From positions 186,001 to 250,000 of the forward strand of contig NZ_VCMV01000003.1 in NCBI RefSeq assembly GCF_008757455.1: a DNA stretch of 64,000 nt, in the 5' to 3' direction. The stretch comes from Microvirga brassicacearum. GTDB lineage: Bacteria; Pseudomonadota; Alphaproteobacteria; Rhizobiales; Beijerinckiaceae. The notes beneath the pieces are model-generated. The model was given only the letters and a program-made list of their open reading frames with translations. It did not search any database and was not told where the DNA came from. Shown here piece by piece: positions 51,905 to 62,300 of the stretch (its first letter is position 1; every line of letters begins with the position of its first letter). Both the position numbers and the translations under genes were made by a program.

Positions 51905-53232
51905 TGCCAACGTATGATCTCATCCTCCGCAAGGCGTTCAACAAGCCGCTCTGGCTTTTGCCGTCCGCCGCGGAGACTATCGGCGCTTTCCTTTTGGATC
52001 GCGCTCGCGGCGACCAAGTCGCGCGCCCCATGAGCGGACGTCTCGACGCCGAGCCGGTTCGCGGCCGCAATGGAACCATGTACCGGCGGCAAGGCTCGGC
52101 AGCGATCATCACGGTCGAAGGCGAACTCGTAAACCGTGGCGCGTGGGTCGGTGCGGATTCCGGGCTCACCTCATACGAAGGTGTTGCCTCGCAGTTGAAA
52201 GAGGCCGCGCGCGACGCGTCCGTACAAACGATCGTGCTCGACATGGAGTCGCCCGGTGGCGAGGCGGTTGGCGCAATGGAGATCGCCAGCCTTGTTCGGA
52301 AAGTCAACGCGGATAAGCGTGTGGTCGCCGTCGTCGATGGCATGGCGGCCTCCGCCGGCTACGCGATCGCGTCAGGCGCCGACGAGATTATCACCGTCCC
52401 GTCCGGCATCGTCGGGTCCATTGGCGTCGTGATGCTCCACATCGACCAGAGTCAGGCGCTCGCCGATCGCGGCATCAAGCCTACCCTCATCTTCGCCGGT
52501 GCCCACAAGGTCGACGGCCACTCATTCGCAGCGCTGCCGGAAAACGTGCGCGCGGACTTCCAATCTGAGATCGAGCAATTCTATTCCTTGTTCGTCCAGA
52601 CCGTCGCGGAAGGCCGTAGGGGCATGTCCGCAAAAGCGGTGCGCGCAACGGAAGCGCGTACTTACATCGGCCAGGAAGCCGTCAAGGTCGGCCTCGCCGA
52701 TGCGGTTGGCACCCTAGACGACGTCCTCGCCGGAATCGCCGCTCGCGGCAACGGACGGAAGTCATATTCCAAAGCAAAAGGATCTCTGAAAATGGATATC
52801 GAAGAGAAAAACGCAGCCGCGATCGCTTCTCTCGCTGCCGTGGTTGACAAACAGATCGCCTCGGCGACCGCCATCCAGCCGGCTCCCGCAGCCGCAACAC
52901 TCGACACCGGCGCGATCGCCGCACAGGCCGCGGCCGACGCCAAGGCCCGTATCGGCGCCATCCTTCAGTCTGATGAAGCGAAGGGCCGCGAAACGCAGGC
53001 CAACCACATCGCGTTCCAGACCGATATGTCGGTCGACGATGCGAAGAAAATGCTCGCGGCTTCGGCGATCGCGGCCCCGGCGGCCAGCGAGCAATCTTAC
53101 GTCGAGCGTAAGGCAGAGGGTGGCACGCTCGGCTTTCACGAAAGCACCCCGGACACGAAGGCCGTGGCCTCCGCTGGATGGGGTAAGGCCACCAAGGCGG
53201 CCAACCGTCAGTTCGAGGACAACCCGACCTAA
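51904..53232 (+). CDS. Capsid maturation protease (S49 family, gpC type) with scaffold domain
   Basis: The 445-residue protein joins an S49 protease (residues about 60-290) to a C-terminal scaffold. The ESPGGEAVGAMEIASLVRK helix, nucleophile S150 in GMAASAGYAIASGAD and the base K202 in FAGAHKVDGHS are visible. It processes head proteins during assembly. It starts by one-base overlap (TAATG) with the preceding gene. Confidence 0.9.
   Translation: MPTYDLILRKAFNKPLWLLPSAAETIGAFLLDRARGDQVARPMSGRLDAEPVRGRNGTMYRRQGSAAIITVEGELVNRGAWVGADSGLTSYEGVASQLKEAARDASVQTIVLDMESPGGEAVGAMEIASLVRKVNADKRVVAVVDGMAASAGYAIASGADEIITVPSGIVGSIGVVMLHIDQSQALADRGIKPTLIFAGAHKVDGHSFAALPENVRADFQSEIEQFYSLFVQTVAEGRRGMSAKAVRATEARTYIGQEAVKVGLADAVGTLDDVLAGIAARGNGRKSYSKAKGSLKMDIEEKNAAAIASLAAVVDKQIASATAIQPAPAAATLDTGAIAAQAAADAKARIGAILQSDEAKGRETQANHIAFQTDMSVDDAKKMLAASAIAAPAASEQSYVERKAEGGTLGFHESTPDTKAVASAGWGKATKAANRQFEDNPT
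52792..53232 (+). CDS. Nested scaffolding protein (Nu3-like), in frame with the protease
   Basis: An internal ATG at 52792 with AAAGGAT upstream would give a 146-residue protein (MDIEEKNAAAIASLAAVVDK start) that is alanine-rich and helical with ARIGAILQSDEAKGRETQAN, typical of phage scaffolds. Lambda makes Nu3 in the same way from gene C. Separate expression is inferred. Confidence 0.65.
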   Translation: MDIEEKNAAAIASLAAVVDKQIASATAIQPAPAAATLDTGAIAAQAAADAKARIGAILQSDEAKGRETQANHIAFQTDMSVDDAKKMLAASAIAAPAASEQSYVERKAEGGTLGFHESTPDTKAVASAGWGKATKAANRQFEDNPT

Positions 53233-53289
53233 TCGGGCTCGCTCACTCTCTCCACCCACCCATTCAGATCCGTTTTAAGGGAGGCTTAA

Positions 53290-53661
53290 ATGCCTGTTCT
53301 CACCGAAGGCGTCCATCCTGGCGAATTCATTATGTCGGAAGCCGGATGGCACCGGTCGCGCGATGCGATCACGATCGTCGCGGGATCTGGCGTCGTCACT
53401 GCCGGAACCGTGCTCGGCAAGGTCATCGCGTCGGGCAAGTACGCACCGTCTCCGGCTACTGGCGCGGATGGTTCCCAAGTCGGCTCGGCCATCAACATCT
53501 ACACCGTCGACGCCACGTCTGTTGACGTGAAGGTCTCGGCCATCACGCGCGACGCCGAGGTCAACAAGAACTGCCTGCTCTATGCAGTGACGGTCAACGA
53601 CGCCACCAAAAAGGGCGTGAAGAACAGTGAACTTGCCGCCGTAGGCATCATCACTCGTTAA
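53290..53661 (+). CDS. Head decoration protein (gpD-like)
   Basis: The 123-residue protein starts MPVLTEGVHPGEFIMSEAGW and contains TIVAGSGVVTAGTVLGKVIA, the pattern of gpD trimers that clamp the expanded capsid. A GGGAGG site precedes the ATG. Located between protease and major capsid genes as in lambda. Confidence 0.87.
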   Translation: MPVLTEGVHPGEFIMSEAGWHRSRDAITIVAGSGVVTAGTVLGKVIASGKYAPSPATGADGSQVGSAINIYTVDATSVDVKVSAITRDAEVNKNCLLYAVTVNDATKKGVKNSELAAVGIITR

Positions 53662-53753
53662 CTCCCGAGCCTCTTCGCCCCATCCCCTAAACGCCCGCAA
53701 GGCGGGCACACGGACCACCGCCTTAACGCGGGAAACAAAGGGAAACCGCTACT

Positions 53754-54791
53754 ATGTTGGACATTTTCAACGACGACGCATTCTCCGTCACGTCGATGAG
53801 CGACGCGATGCGCGAGATAAAGTACGTCCCCGGTTACGTCGGGAAACTCGGCCTCTTCCGCGCCACCCCTATCGACACGCTGAATATCGCGATCGAAAAG
53901 GCCGCGGATGGGCAATATTCGATCGTGCCGGCCTCGCCACGCGGCGCCCCGGGCGACACGGTTGGAAAAAATCGTCGCACCATGCGGATGCTCCGCGTCC
54001 CGCACTTCCAGCGCGACGACGCTATCTATGCCGACGAGGTCCAGGGCGTTCGTGCTTTCGGCACTGAAAAGGCCGTTGAAACCCTGCAGGGCAAGATCGC
54101 CATGCGGGCGGCCGAGCACAGCCAGAGCTTTGCGCTCACCGAAGAGTACCATCGCCTCTCCGTCATTACCTCCGGCACGTTGCTGGATGCTGACGGTACT
54201 GTGCTTTACAACTACTTCACGGAAATGGGCGAGTCACAGCCGGCGGAAGTCGATTGGGACCTCGACAACGCCTCCCCGGCCGAAGGGGTCTTGCGCCAGA
54301 AGTCCGCGGATCTCATGCGCGCCATGGGCACCGCTCTCGGCGGCCTTCCGTTCAACGGCATCCTCGCGCTCACCGGCGATCAGTTTTACGACAAACTGAT
54401 TCAGCACAAGGAAATCCGTGACACCTACAAGGGATTCGAAGGTGTGCAGGCGCTTCGCTCTGGCTTCCTAGAGGCAAGCAACGCCGGCGCCAATTCCGGC
54501 GTTTGGGGTGAGTTCGACGCGCTCAACATCCGTTGGGTCAACTACCGTGGTGGTCTTGGCGTTAGCATCGCCCCGACCGAAGCGAAGTTCATCCCCCTCG
54601 GCGTTCCCGGCCTCTTCCGCACCGTCTATGCGCCAGCGGACTACGAAGAGACGGTCAACCAACCGGGCCAGCGGCTCTACGCGAAGCAGTGGTCGATGCC
54701 GAATGGAAAGGGACGGAACCTCGAGTTCCAGACCAACTCCCTTCATTACGTCACCCGTCCGCGCGTGCTCATGCGCGCCCGTATGACCTAA
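53754..54791 (+). CDS. Major capsid protein (gpE type, HK97 fold)
   Basis: The 345-residue protein has the lambda gpE arrangement: N-terminal MLDIFNDDAFSVTSMSDAMR, TVGKNRRTMRMLRVPHFQRD, a KEIRDTYKGFE motif and the C-terminal YAPADYEETVNQPGQRLYAK. It builds the head shell. Ribosome site GGGAAA. Confidence 0.93.
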   Translation: MLDIFNDDAFSVTSMSDAMREIKYVPGYVGKLGLFRATPIDTLNIAIEKAADGQYSIVPASPRGAPGDTVGKNRRTMRMLRVPHFQRDDAIYADEVQGVRAFGTEKAVETLQGKIAMRAAEHSQSFALTEEYHRLSVITSGTLLDADGTVLYNYFTEMGESQPAEVDWDLDNASPAEGVLRQKSADLMRAMGTALGGLPFNGILALTGDQFYDKLIQHKEIRDTYKGFEGVQALRSGFLEASNAGANSGVWGEFDALNIRWVNYRGGLGVSIAPTEAKFIPLGVPGLFRTVYAPADYEETVNQPGQRLYAKQWSMPNGKGRNLEFQTNSLHYVTRPRVLMRARMT

Positions 54792-54810
54792 TCGAAAACG
54801 GCGCGCGGCA

Positions 54811-55209
54811 ATGCAAAAGTTCGACGCCTATGAGGCCATTGCATCCGAGAATGTGGATGACCTCTTCGGCGAAGAAATTTATGTTGAGCCGCGCGCCGAT
54901 GGCGAGTTCGTGAAGGGAACCGCTGATCCCCTCCGTGTGGCGTTCTCCACGGTTGGAGTCGTCGACTTCTCTCCGAAGACCATGAAAACCCGCTACGGCG
55001 GTCGCAATGACGCCGACGCGTCGGAACTGGTCGGCGAGCTTCTCCACATCAGCATTCGGGAGGTGAATCTCCCGACCACGATAAAGCCAGGTGACCGCGT
55101 CCAGATGCTCTCGAGGCCACTAGAGCCCGTCGCGGCCGTGACAACCGTCGAGCCCGATGGCCTCGGTCGCGTCATCCTGCGCTGCAAGCCTGGAAAGATG
55201 AAGACATGA
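54811..55209 (+). CDS. FII-like head-tail attachment protein
   Basis: The 132-residue protein starts MQKFDAYEAIASENVDDLFG and contains DPLRVAFSTVGVVDFSPKTM and IKPGDRVQMLSRPLEPVAAV, a beta-barrel layout like lambda gpFII. Position right after the capsid gene agrees. The similarity is pattern-level only. Confidence 0.58.
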   Translation: MQKFDAYEAIASENVDDLFGEEIYVEPRADGEFVKGTADPLRVAFSTVGVVDFSPKTMKTRYGGRNDADASELVGELLHISIREVNLPTTIKPGDRVQMLSRPLEPVAAVTTVEPDGLGRVILRCKPGKMKT

Positions 55210-55985
55210 GCCTCGTCGGCGCCGCGATGCGGATCATTTTCACCAAACTGGTGCGCGGTCGCACAATGGCGGGTCAAGCGGTCCTCAACGCGCCTGTCGA
55301 GCCGCTTGTCGAAGTTCTCCGCCAGCAGGTCCCGGTCATTTCGGTCTATACCGGCGTCCACAAGGGCGACGTCACGGGCCGTGAGTTGACCTCTCTCAAC
55401 AATGGCTCCATCGAACTCGTCTACCAGGCTTATCTACCGGCAGGCGACGACACAGCCGAGGATCTCAATCTGCAGCGCGCAGGCGCGGCGCTCGGAATCG
55501 ATCTTCTCGTGCGCCAGATCTCGGTTGCGCTCTCCACTGGCTCGAAGCCGTGGATCGATCTGTGGAAGTTTCTCGTGGCCGGCTACGGCGACTTTGACAG
55601 TCGGCCAATCCTGATCGAACTCGAAACCGGATTGCGCGTGCCCTGCCGCGAAGTTTCAATGGCGTGCCGAACGATCCCGGAACCTGGCATCGGCATTGCC
55701 CTCAACCCGTTTTGGGCCGGCTTCGATGCGGCACTCCGCGCCGATCCGGATCCGGGTCTGAATGTGCTTGCGGATATGTTCAGAGACCTCATCGTTGAGC
55801 CCACCGGCCTCGCAACCTGGGAACAGGTGCAGGCGGCCGCCGGGTTGAGCGACGCTGCTATTCAGGCGATCGGCCTTGCTCCGGTCGACCCGACAGAAGA
55901 AGGCGAGCCGGCCGAACTCTCGGGTATCGAGATCAACCCGGCCGACCTGACGGTGGTTGTGCCGCCAACTCTCTCGGGCTCGTAA
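55206..55985 (+). CDS. Phage structural protein, possibly tail completion
   Basis: The 259-residue protein contains QVPVISVYTGVHKGDVTGRE and QISVALSTGSKPWIDLWKFL. It lies exactly at the junction between lambda-type head and P2-type tail genes, where a connector between the two systems is needed. No family recognised with certainty. It overlaps both neighbours by one to four bases. Confidence 0.58.
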   Translation: MSLVGAAMRIIFTKLVRGRTMAGQAVLNAPVEPLVEVLRQQVPVISVYTGVHKGDVTGRELTSLNNGSIELVYQAYLPAGDDTAEDLNLQRAGAALGIDLLVRQISVALSTGSKPWIDLWKFLVAGYGDFDSRPILIELETGLRVPCREVSMACRTIPEPGIGIALNPFWAGFDAALRADPDPGLNVLADMFRDLIVEPTGLATWEQVQAAAGLSDAAIQAIGLAPVDPTEEGEPAELSGIEINPADLTVVVPPTLSGS

Positions 55986-56488
55986 TGCGCTCGCTGATCG
56001 AGACGCTCGCCCGCCAAGTCGAGTCGGAAAATCGGGGATCGAATTCGCTTCGGTATGGAACGGTCCATGAGGTCAACGCCGAGACCCACAAGATCCGCGT
56101 CCGCCTCGGCGGCACAGACGAAAAGCCGTACCTTTCGCCGTGGATCCCGTACGCACAGGTCGCCGGCGCACTGAAGGTTCACACGCCACCTTCCAAAGGG
56201 CAGCAATTCGCGCTCATGTCCGGCGATGGTGACTTCCGCCGCGGCATAGCGATCCCGATGACGTGGAGCGACGAGAACGCCTCGCCCTCGAAAAAGGGCG
56301 ACGAGCACGTCATGACTTTTGGCGATGTGAAGGTCGAGGTTCGCGGCAAGCAATTGAAGCTGACGGTCGGTGGCGCGGTCTTCGACGCGACCGACCAGGC
56401 CGTGACGCTCTCGATCGGCGGCACGAAAATGGAATGGAGCGACGGCGGCCTGAAGACCAGGGCCGCCGATTACGATTGGAAGACGTAA
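55985..56488 (+). CDS. Baseplate assembly protein V (spike, P2 type)
   Basis: The 167-residue protein has an OB-fold N-terminal half (LRYGTVHEVNAETHKIRVRL and WIPYAQVAGALKVHTPPSKG then QQFALMSGDGDFRRGIAIP) and a repetitive beta-helix end (VEVRGKQLKLTVGGAVFDAT). This matches gpV of contractile tails, which pierces the outer membrane. Stop overlaps the next start. Confidence 0.88.
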   Translation: MRSLIETLARQVESENRGSNSLRYGTVHEVNAETHKIRVRLGGTDEKPYLSPWIPYAQVAGALKVHTPPSKGQQFALMSGDGDFRRGIAIPMTWSDENASPSKKGDEHVMTFGDVKVEVRGKQLKLTVGGAVFDATDQAVTLSIGGTKMEWSDGGLKTRAADYDWKT

Positions 56489-56760
56489 TGCCTGGGGTCG
56501 CTTGCGTAGGTGTTGATGCCGCCGGCGGCACTCAACTCGGGCTGCAGGGCGCAAATTTCAAGGTCGACGGGAATCCCATCGTGCTCTTGGGGGATCATGT
56601 CGCCCCGCACTCACCGTTCGAGCCTCCACACGTCCCTGATCCGACGATGGCCCAGGGCTCACCGAACTTCCGTCTCAACGGCATCCCGGTTTGCCGGGAA
56701 GGCCACGTCGCAACGTGCGGGCATCCGACAACCGGACGCCCGAAATTCAGGATCCCGTAA
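56488..56760 (+). CDS. PAAR-like spike tip protein
   Basis: The 90-residue protein has repeated short beta segments with glycine turns and metal-binding candidates (H and C in LGDHVAPHSPFEPPHVPD and CREGHVATCGHPTTGRPKF). PAAR proteins sharpen the gpV spike. TAATG overlap with gpV fixes the start; longer upstream frames are not used. Confidence 0.85.
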   Translation: MPGVACVGVDAAGGTQLGLQGANFKVDGNPIVLLGDHVAPHSPFEPPHVPDPTMAQGSPNFRLNGIPVCREGHVATCGHPTTGRPKFRIP

Positions 56761-56770
56761 GGAGGGCTCA

Positions 56771-56947
56771 ATGGTTGACTTGACCAAATCTCGATACCTC
56801 GTGACCGAACTAGCCGGTCCGTTCGTCGCCGGCCGGCGCCATCGCAATCAGCCGCTCGATCTCACCGCTAGCCAGGCCGAGCATGAGCTTCGCCTCGGCC
56901 ACATCCGCCCCGAAGCCGCCAAGCCCGCCGGCAAAAAGACCGCGTAA
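56771..56947 (+). CDS. Small baseplate-region protein, unknown
   Basis: The 58-residue protein (MVDLTKSRYLVTELAGPFVA start) has a GGAGGG site upstream and ends with a lysine-rich tail. It sits between the PAAR and gpW/gp25 genes. Unknown. Confidence 0.55.
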   Translation: MVDLTKSRYLVTELAGPFVAGRRHRNQPLDLTASQAEHELRLGHIRPEAAKPAGKKTA

Positions 56948-57378
56948 TGTCCTCGGCGGGGATGGATCGCGAGACGGGGCGGCTGATCCACAATTTCGAT
57001 CACGTCGCACAATCTATCGGCGACGTCCTCACCACCGGAATCGGCCAACGTGCGGTGCGCGAATGGTACGGCTTCCCAGGTCTCGCGATGCTCGGCGAGA
57101 ACATGAATCATGACAACCTGGTCAAGTTCTTCCAGATCGTCGCGATCGCGCTCTCCATGCGCCAGAAAAACGGGCTCCCGGTGGAGCCTCGCTTTCGCGT
57201 CATAAAGATCGTGCCGCTCGAGGCTCTCCGAAGTGGCGAGTTCGCGTGTCGGCTCGAGGGAGAATATCTCCCCCGCGGGCATCTTGGCGACTTCACTCCT
57301 GCCGGTAAGCGGCGCGTCGTTCTCTCGGGATCCGGAAGCCGGTTCACGGCGGTCGAAGAAGCTGAAAGCATTGGATAG
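56947..57378 (+). CDS. Baseplate assembly protein W (gp25-like)
   Basis: The 143-residue protein contains IGDVLTTGIGQRAVREWYGF and PRFRVIKIVPLEALRSGEF, with an internal EYLPRGHLGDF. The first motif (IxxIL.T..GeR..R..fG) marks the gp25/W family, a wedge component of contractile-tail baseplates. Located between V and J as in P2. Confidence 0.87.
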   Translation: MSSAGMDRETGRLIHNFDHVAQSIGDVLTTGIGQRAVREWYGFPGLAMLGENMNHDNLVKFFQIVAIALSMRQKNGLPVEPRFRVIKIVPLEALRSGEFACRLEGEYLPRGHLGDFTPAGKRRVVLSGSGSRFTAVEEAESIG

Positions 57379-57383
57379 CCTCG

Positions 57384-58241
57384 ATGGCCGATAGCACCCT
57401 CTATGACCTTTCGGCCTTCCCCGAGCCGCAGATCATCGAAGAGGTCTCGCTCGAGACGACTGTCGGTCTCATGACGGGCGACCTGGTGGCTCTCTTCCCG
57501 GATTTGGTCGGGGTTGCGGGGCTCGAAAGCGAACCGAGCCAGAAGAACATCCAGGTCGTCGCGTTCCGAAAGGCCATCCTCGAAGCCCGGATGAACGACG
57601 TCGTCAAGTCGAACCTCCTGGCCTTCGCTGTTGGAACGGATCTCGACAACCTGGCCGTCTTCTACGACGTGATCCGGATGAACGACGAGGGTGATGACCG
57701 CCTCCGCAAGCGCGTCGTGTTGGAAATTCAGGGTCGCTCGACCGGCGGCACAGCACCCCGTTACCGGGCAGTCGCGATGAAGTCGAGCCTGCGGGTCCAG
57801 GACGTCGTCGTCTATCGCGAAGGCACGGATCCGACCATCTATGTCGCGGTCTATTCGATCGATAACAACGGGGTCGCCGACGAGGCGCTTCTCGAGACCG
57901 TCCGTACAGCCGTCAATGACGCGTCCGTCCGGATGGTGAACGACACGATCATCGTCAAAGCGGCCATCTTTACGGTCATCAACATCTCGGCGAACGTTTG
58001 GCTTCTGCCGGAATCGCCGGACTCGCTCATCGGAACGATGCCGGCAACGTTGCGCTCCACATGGGCCGCCGAAACCGGCCTTGGATTCGATCTCGCGCGC
58101 GCGTGGATCGGCGCTCGGCTCATGCGCCCAGGCATTCAGCGTGTCGACGTTCTGACGCCAGTAGACAATGTCGTGGCATCCCCGAATGAGGCGATCGCAA
58201 TCGGCACGGTGACGCTCAACAATATGGGGCGGGCGTACTAA
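57384..58241 (+). CDS. Baseplate assembly protein J
   Basis: The 285-residue protein has the J-type arrangement: LLAFAVGTDLDNLAVFYDV, then ERGDDRLRKRV-like (DEGDDRLRKRVVLEIQG) and a C-terminal RPGIQRVDVLTPVDNVVASP. It forms the wedge with W and I. Overlaps the I gene by one base. Confidence 0.9.
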   Translation: MADSTLYDLSAFPEPQIIEEVSLETTVGLMTGDLVALFPDLVGVAGLESEPSQKNIQVVAFRKAILEARMNDVVKSNLLAFAVGTDLDNLAVFYDVIRMNDEGDDRLRKRVVLEIQGRSTGGTAPRYRAVAMKSSLRVQDVVVYREGTDPTIYVAVYSIDNNGVADEALLETVRTAVNDASVRMVNDTIIVKAAIFTVINISANVWLLPESPDSLIGTMPATLRSTWAAETGLGFDLARAWIGARLMRPGIQRVDVLTPVDNVVASPNEAIAIGTVTLNNMGRAY

Positions 58242-59359
58242 TGCCGCTGGATCTCCTGCCGCAACAGTCGACCGCTTTCGAGCGGGCCCTGCAGGAGGCA
58301 ACCGACTTCTACGATAAGATTTCGCCGAGCATCGACGCGGCCCGCGGCCTCAAGATCCTGAACCCACCGCCTTCTTTCCTGCCGTTCCTGATCTACGAAT
58401 ACGGCCTCGGCGAGCTTACGCCCTACGTCGTCAATCTCTACGACCTGATCGACGAGGGGATTCGGTGGCAGCGGGTCCGAGGCACTCCGCAAGCATTGTC
58501 CTATGCTCTCGCGTGGGTCGGATATACCGCGCGGCTTGAGGAAGCGCCTCCGCGCCGCCGGCGCTGGAACGCCTTCCAACTTGAACTCGACCGGATCAGG
58601 GATAGCGAGGACGACCTCGCCCGTATTGAGGGTGTTGCTCGCCTGTCTGTCCCAATGCGGTCATACCTGGCGCGCGGGTTCAAAGGTTACGACATCCGCG
58701 CACTCGAGTATGGGCACGGCGCCTGGGGCAACAAGCTATGGTCTGACTACTCGGGCGTCCGGATCGATCCGGAGGGCGCCAAATGGTCGTTCTCCCGAAA
58801 GTACGAATCCGATCACGCGATGTCCGAAGCCGAGTTGACCGCGCTCGGCGTCTGGTTGCCGCCGGTCGGCCCAGGCAACGTGACGTGGGGCGCGTTCCCC
58901 TGGCTTGCCGCGCCTTGGGGGGATGAAGCGACGCGGGCGCGATCAGCCGCCATGGTTGAGGCGGTCTTCACCGACCGGAATGGTCGTCCGGCTTGGGCAG
59001 TTTTCAAGGATGGCGACGGCGCGGTCATCGGATATCGGCGCGCGCGGGCCTTCCACCGGGTCGCACCAAACAGCAACGGTCAATACAAGATCGGGTCGAC
59101 CTCTTATGGGATCGTCTCGTCTTCGGCCACTTCGATCTATGTCGAGGCCCTGACGGACTTCGGCGACGGGTTCGGAACGACGGCTGCAACGGTCGGGTTC
59201 CTCGCCGGCGCTGAGCCCGTTGTCGGCAACCCCCTCGGATCCTTGTGGCTTCCACCCGGCGGCCTTTCGGTCACAGGGCCAATTTTCGCTGAGAAACCTT
59301 TCTCGATCCAGTTCGGTCGCACCGTGCGCGAGCGCGTGAGCGCCGTTCTCCGGTTTTAG
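58241..59359 (+). CDS. Phage tail protein I, extended
   Basis: The 372-residue protein has an N-terminal P2 gpI part: LLPQQSTAFERALQEATDFY, PPSFLPFLIYEYGLGELTPY and RVRGTPQALSYALAWVGYT. The C-terminal half is longer than in P2 and looks beta-rich, ending at a virion-surface-like segment. It connects the baseplate to the fibre genes that follow. Confidence 0.85.
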   Translation: MPLDLLPQQSTAFERALQEATDFYDKISPSIDAARGLKILNPPPSFLPFLIYEYGLGELTPYVVNLYDLIDEGIRWQRVRGTPQALSYALAWVGYTARLEEAPPRRRRWNAFQLELDRIRDSEDDLARIEGVARLSVPMRSYLARGFKGYDIRALEYGHGAWGNKLWSDYSGVRIDPEGAKWSFSRKYESDHAMSEAELTALGVWLPPVGPGNVTWGAFPWLAAPWGDEATRARSAAMVEAVFTDRNGRPAWAVFKDGDGAVIGYRRARAFHRVAPNSNGQYKIGSTSYGIVSSSATSIYVEALTDFGDGFGTTAATVGFLAGAEPVVGNPLGSLWLPPGGLSVTGPIFAEKPFSIQFGRTVRERVSAVLRF

Positions 59360-59367
59360 GAGCCATC

Positions 59368-62300
59368 ATGGCAAACGAGCATCCGTCCGGCATTCCCGAC
59401 GCTTACGACCGTTCGGCGGAAAACCCCGATTGGGCGCGAGTCGTGGTGCGTGAAAATCGCTTTGCTCAGGGTGCGGAGATCAACGAACTGCAGTCGATCA
59501 CGGAGCGGCGCAATCGCCGGGTCGGCAACATGACGGCGAAGGACGGCGACCGGATCTCCGGCGCCGACATCATCATCGACACCGACGCTGAGACCGCCAC
59601 TCTTTCGGCCGGTGAGATTTATGTCGAAGGCGATATCCGTCCGGTCGCCGCCGCGTTCTTTCCGGATATCCAGATGGTGGGTGAATTCGCCATCGGAGTG
59701 CGCCTGCTCAAGACTTCGATCGACGAGTTGGACGACCCGAACCTTGTCGGCCTCCATCCTGGCTCGGAAGCCGAAGGCGAGCCCGGTGCGGCTCGCGTAA
59801 TCGAGACGATCTCCTGGTCAGTCTTCGGTGACGCTCAGCCTGGCGTGTTCTATGGCGTCTATCTCATCAAGGATGGCGCGGTCATCGACCAGCAGGCGCC
59901 GCCCTCGCTTTCGGGTGTCATCTCTCAGATCGCCGTCTATGATTTTGACGCGAACGCGAACTATATCGTCGAGGGATGTGAGGTCACGTCGCTCGGCAAA
60001 ACGGGCAACGACCAGGTATTCAGCATCGGTGCCGGCCGCGCGAACGTCCTCGGCTTCAAGAGGATCCGAGAGGCTAGCATCCGGCACTCCGAGCCGGAGG
60101 AACCTGACCTCGAGCAGATCGCCGCTGAGCCCCATACGTTTACGGGCGTGACCGGCGGCTCAACGGTGGTCGAGGTCTCGCGCGCGCCCATCGAATCCGT
60201 CCAAGCTGCCATTGTGGTCAAGCGAGCGGTCGAGGTCATCCCACGCGGGCTTGTCCCCGGTGGCATGGATGACCTTGGATTTTCATCGGTCATTGAGATC
60301 GAGTCGATCGTTTACGCCGGCAACCCCGTCCCCGACACCGCATGGGATCTCATCGGGGACGCCGTCTCCTGGGCACCGGGCGGCACCGAACCGCCGGCTT
60401 CGTCCACCTACACGGTGACCTATCTCTATAACTCATCGGTCACGCCGACCGCGATCACTGATACGACGGTCACGGTGAGCGGCGGTGTCAACGGGCGTCC
60501 CGTCCTCATCTCGTACACGTCGAAGCTCCCGCGCACGGATATCCTGTGCATGGACGTCACCGGACGCCCGGTCTACGTGAAGGGCCTCTCGGCCCGCCGC
60601 AACGCCTTGCCGCCGATCACGCCATCGAACGTGCTGAAGCTCGCGGAGATCCAGAACAACTTTCTCGTCGCCGAACGGCCGGTCGTTATCAGCAATGGCA
60701 CCCACAACTTCACCTATGACGAGCAGCGCCGGTACTTCAACCGCCTGATCGATATCCTTGACCAATTCGACCGGGCGGAGAGCGAGCGGGACATCCTTTC
60801 GCGCGAGCCCGTGAGCAAGAAGGGCATCTTCACCGACACTTTTGTCGATGACTTCTACCGCGACCAGGGCGCATCCCAGACGGCCGCGGTCAACAAGGGG
60901 GTCCTGCAACTCGCGATCGACGACGTGCTGCTTCAGCGCATAGGCACGACAATCCAGACCCTCAACTTCACGGAAGAGGTGGTCATCAGTCAGCCGCTCC
61001 GTACGCGGTCGATGAACATCAACCCGTACGACAACTTCACGGTCATGCCGGGTGCCATGACCCTCGTGCCGCCGGTCGATTTCTGGACGGACGAGCAAAC
61101 GGCGTGGACGTCAGCGATCACGCAAGAGTTCACCGCCGCGCCAAACCAGCCTCCCGGCCAAACGACCTTCAACGAGGTTACCGAGATCCGGCGCGTCAAC
61201 GCCGTCAACCTTCGGCAGATCACGGTCAACGTAACGCTGGATGGCTTCGGCGCCGGCGAGAACTTGGCAACGCTCACGTTCGACGGGATCGACGTGAAAC
61301 CGCCTGGCGTCCAGACGGCGAACGGCTCGGGCGTTGTCACGACCTCGTTTGTCATCCCGGCTGGCGTGCCGGTTGGTCGCCGCCGGGTCCATGCGACCGG
61401 CGCCGCCGAGAGCTTCTGTGAAGCGATTTTCGTGGGTGAGGGCACGATCGACATCACGACCATGCGTCGGGTGACGCTTATCACGCGTGCGGCGCCGACA
61501 GTGAAGCCGCCTGTGACTCCTACGACGCCGATCATCCGGAACATCACGATCATCAATCAGATCACGCAACCCGTGATCCAGCAGAACAACCAGGATCCCG
61601 GCGGCGGATCAAACGGTGGCGCCCCGGATCCGCTGGCTCAGAGCTTTACGATCCCGGAGCCGCGGCTCATCGTCGGCCTCAACTTTCGCTTCACCGAAAT
61701 CGGCGACAGGGCCAAGGGCGTTCGTGTCCAGTTGGCTCGGATGCAGAATGGCTTCCCATCGAACGAGGTGTTGGCCGAAGCCTTCATCAGCATGGCAACC
61801 CCGGCCGTGGGTGACCTGATCCAGGCTCGCTTTGCGGCACCGGTCTTCCTGCCGTCCGACCGGGAGTTCTGCTTCGTCATCTTGACGGCGGATCCGGACC
61901 ACTCGGTCGCCGTCTGCCGGTTGGGTGACGTCGACGTCGCGACCCAAAAAAGGATCTCGTCTCAGCCTTACACGGTCGGTGTGCTGTTCTCATCGGCGAA
62001 CCGCATGTCCTGGACACCGCACCAGGACACCGATCTTCATTTCGAGATTGTCGCGGCGAAGTTCGCCCCGGCAACCAAGTCTATCGATCTGTGGACGGGA
62101 GCGTTCGACCAAGTCTCGGACATGGTCATTCGGGCCGCTGTTGAAATCCCGACTGACGATGCCGCCTTTCGGTTCGAGCTTGTGCGTCTGTCCGGCGAGG
62201 TCATTCAGGTCGCCCCCGACCAGACGTGGGAGTTCGATGAGTTCGTCGACGAAACGGTCACACTGCGCGCCGTCTTGAGCGGCACGGAGAAGATCTCCCC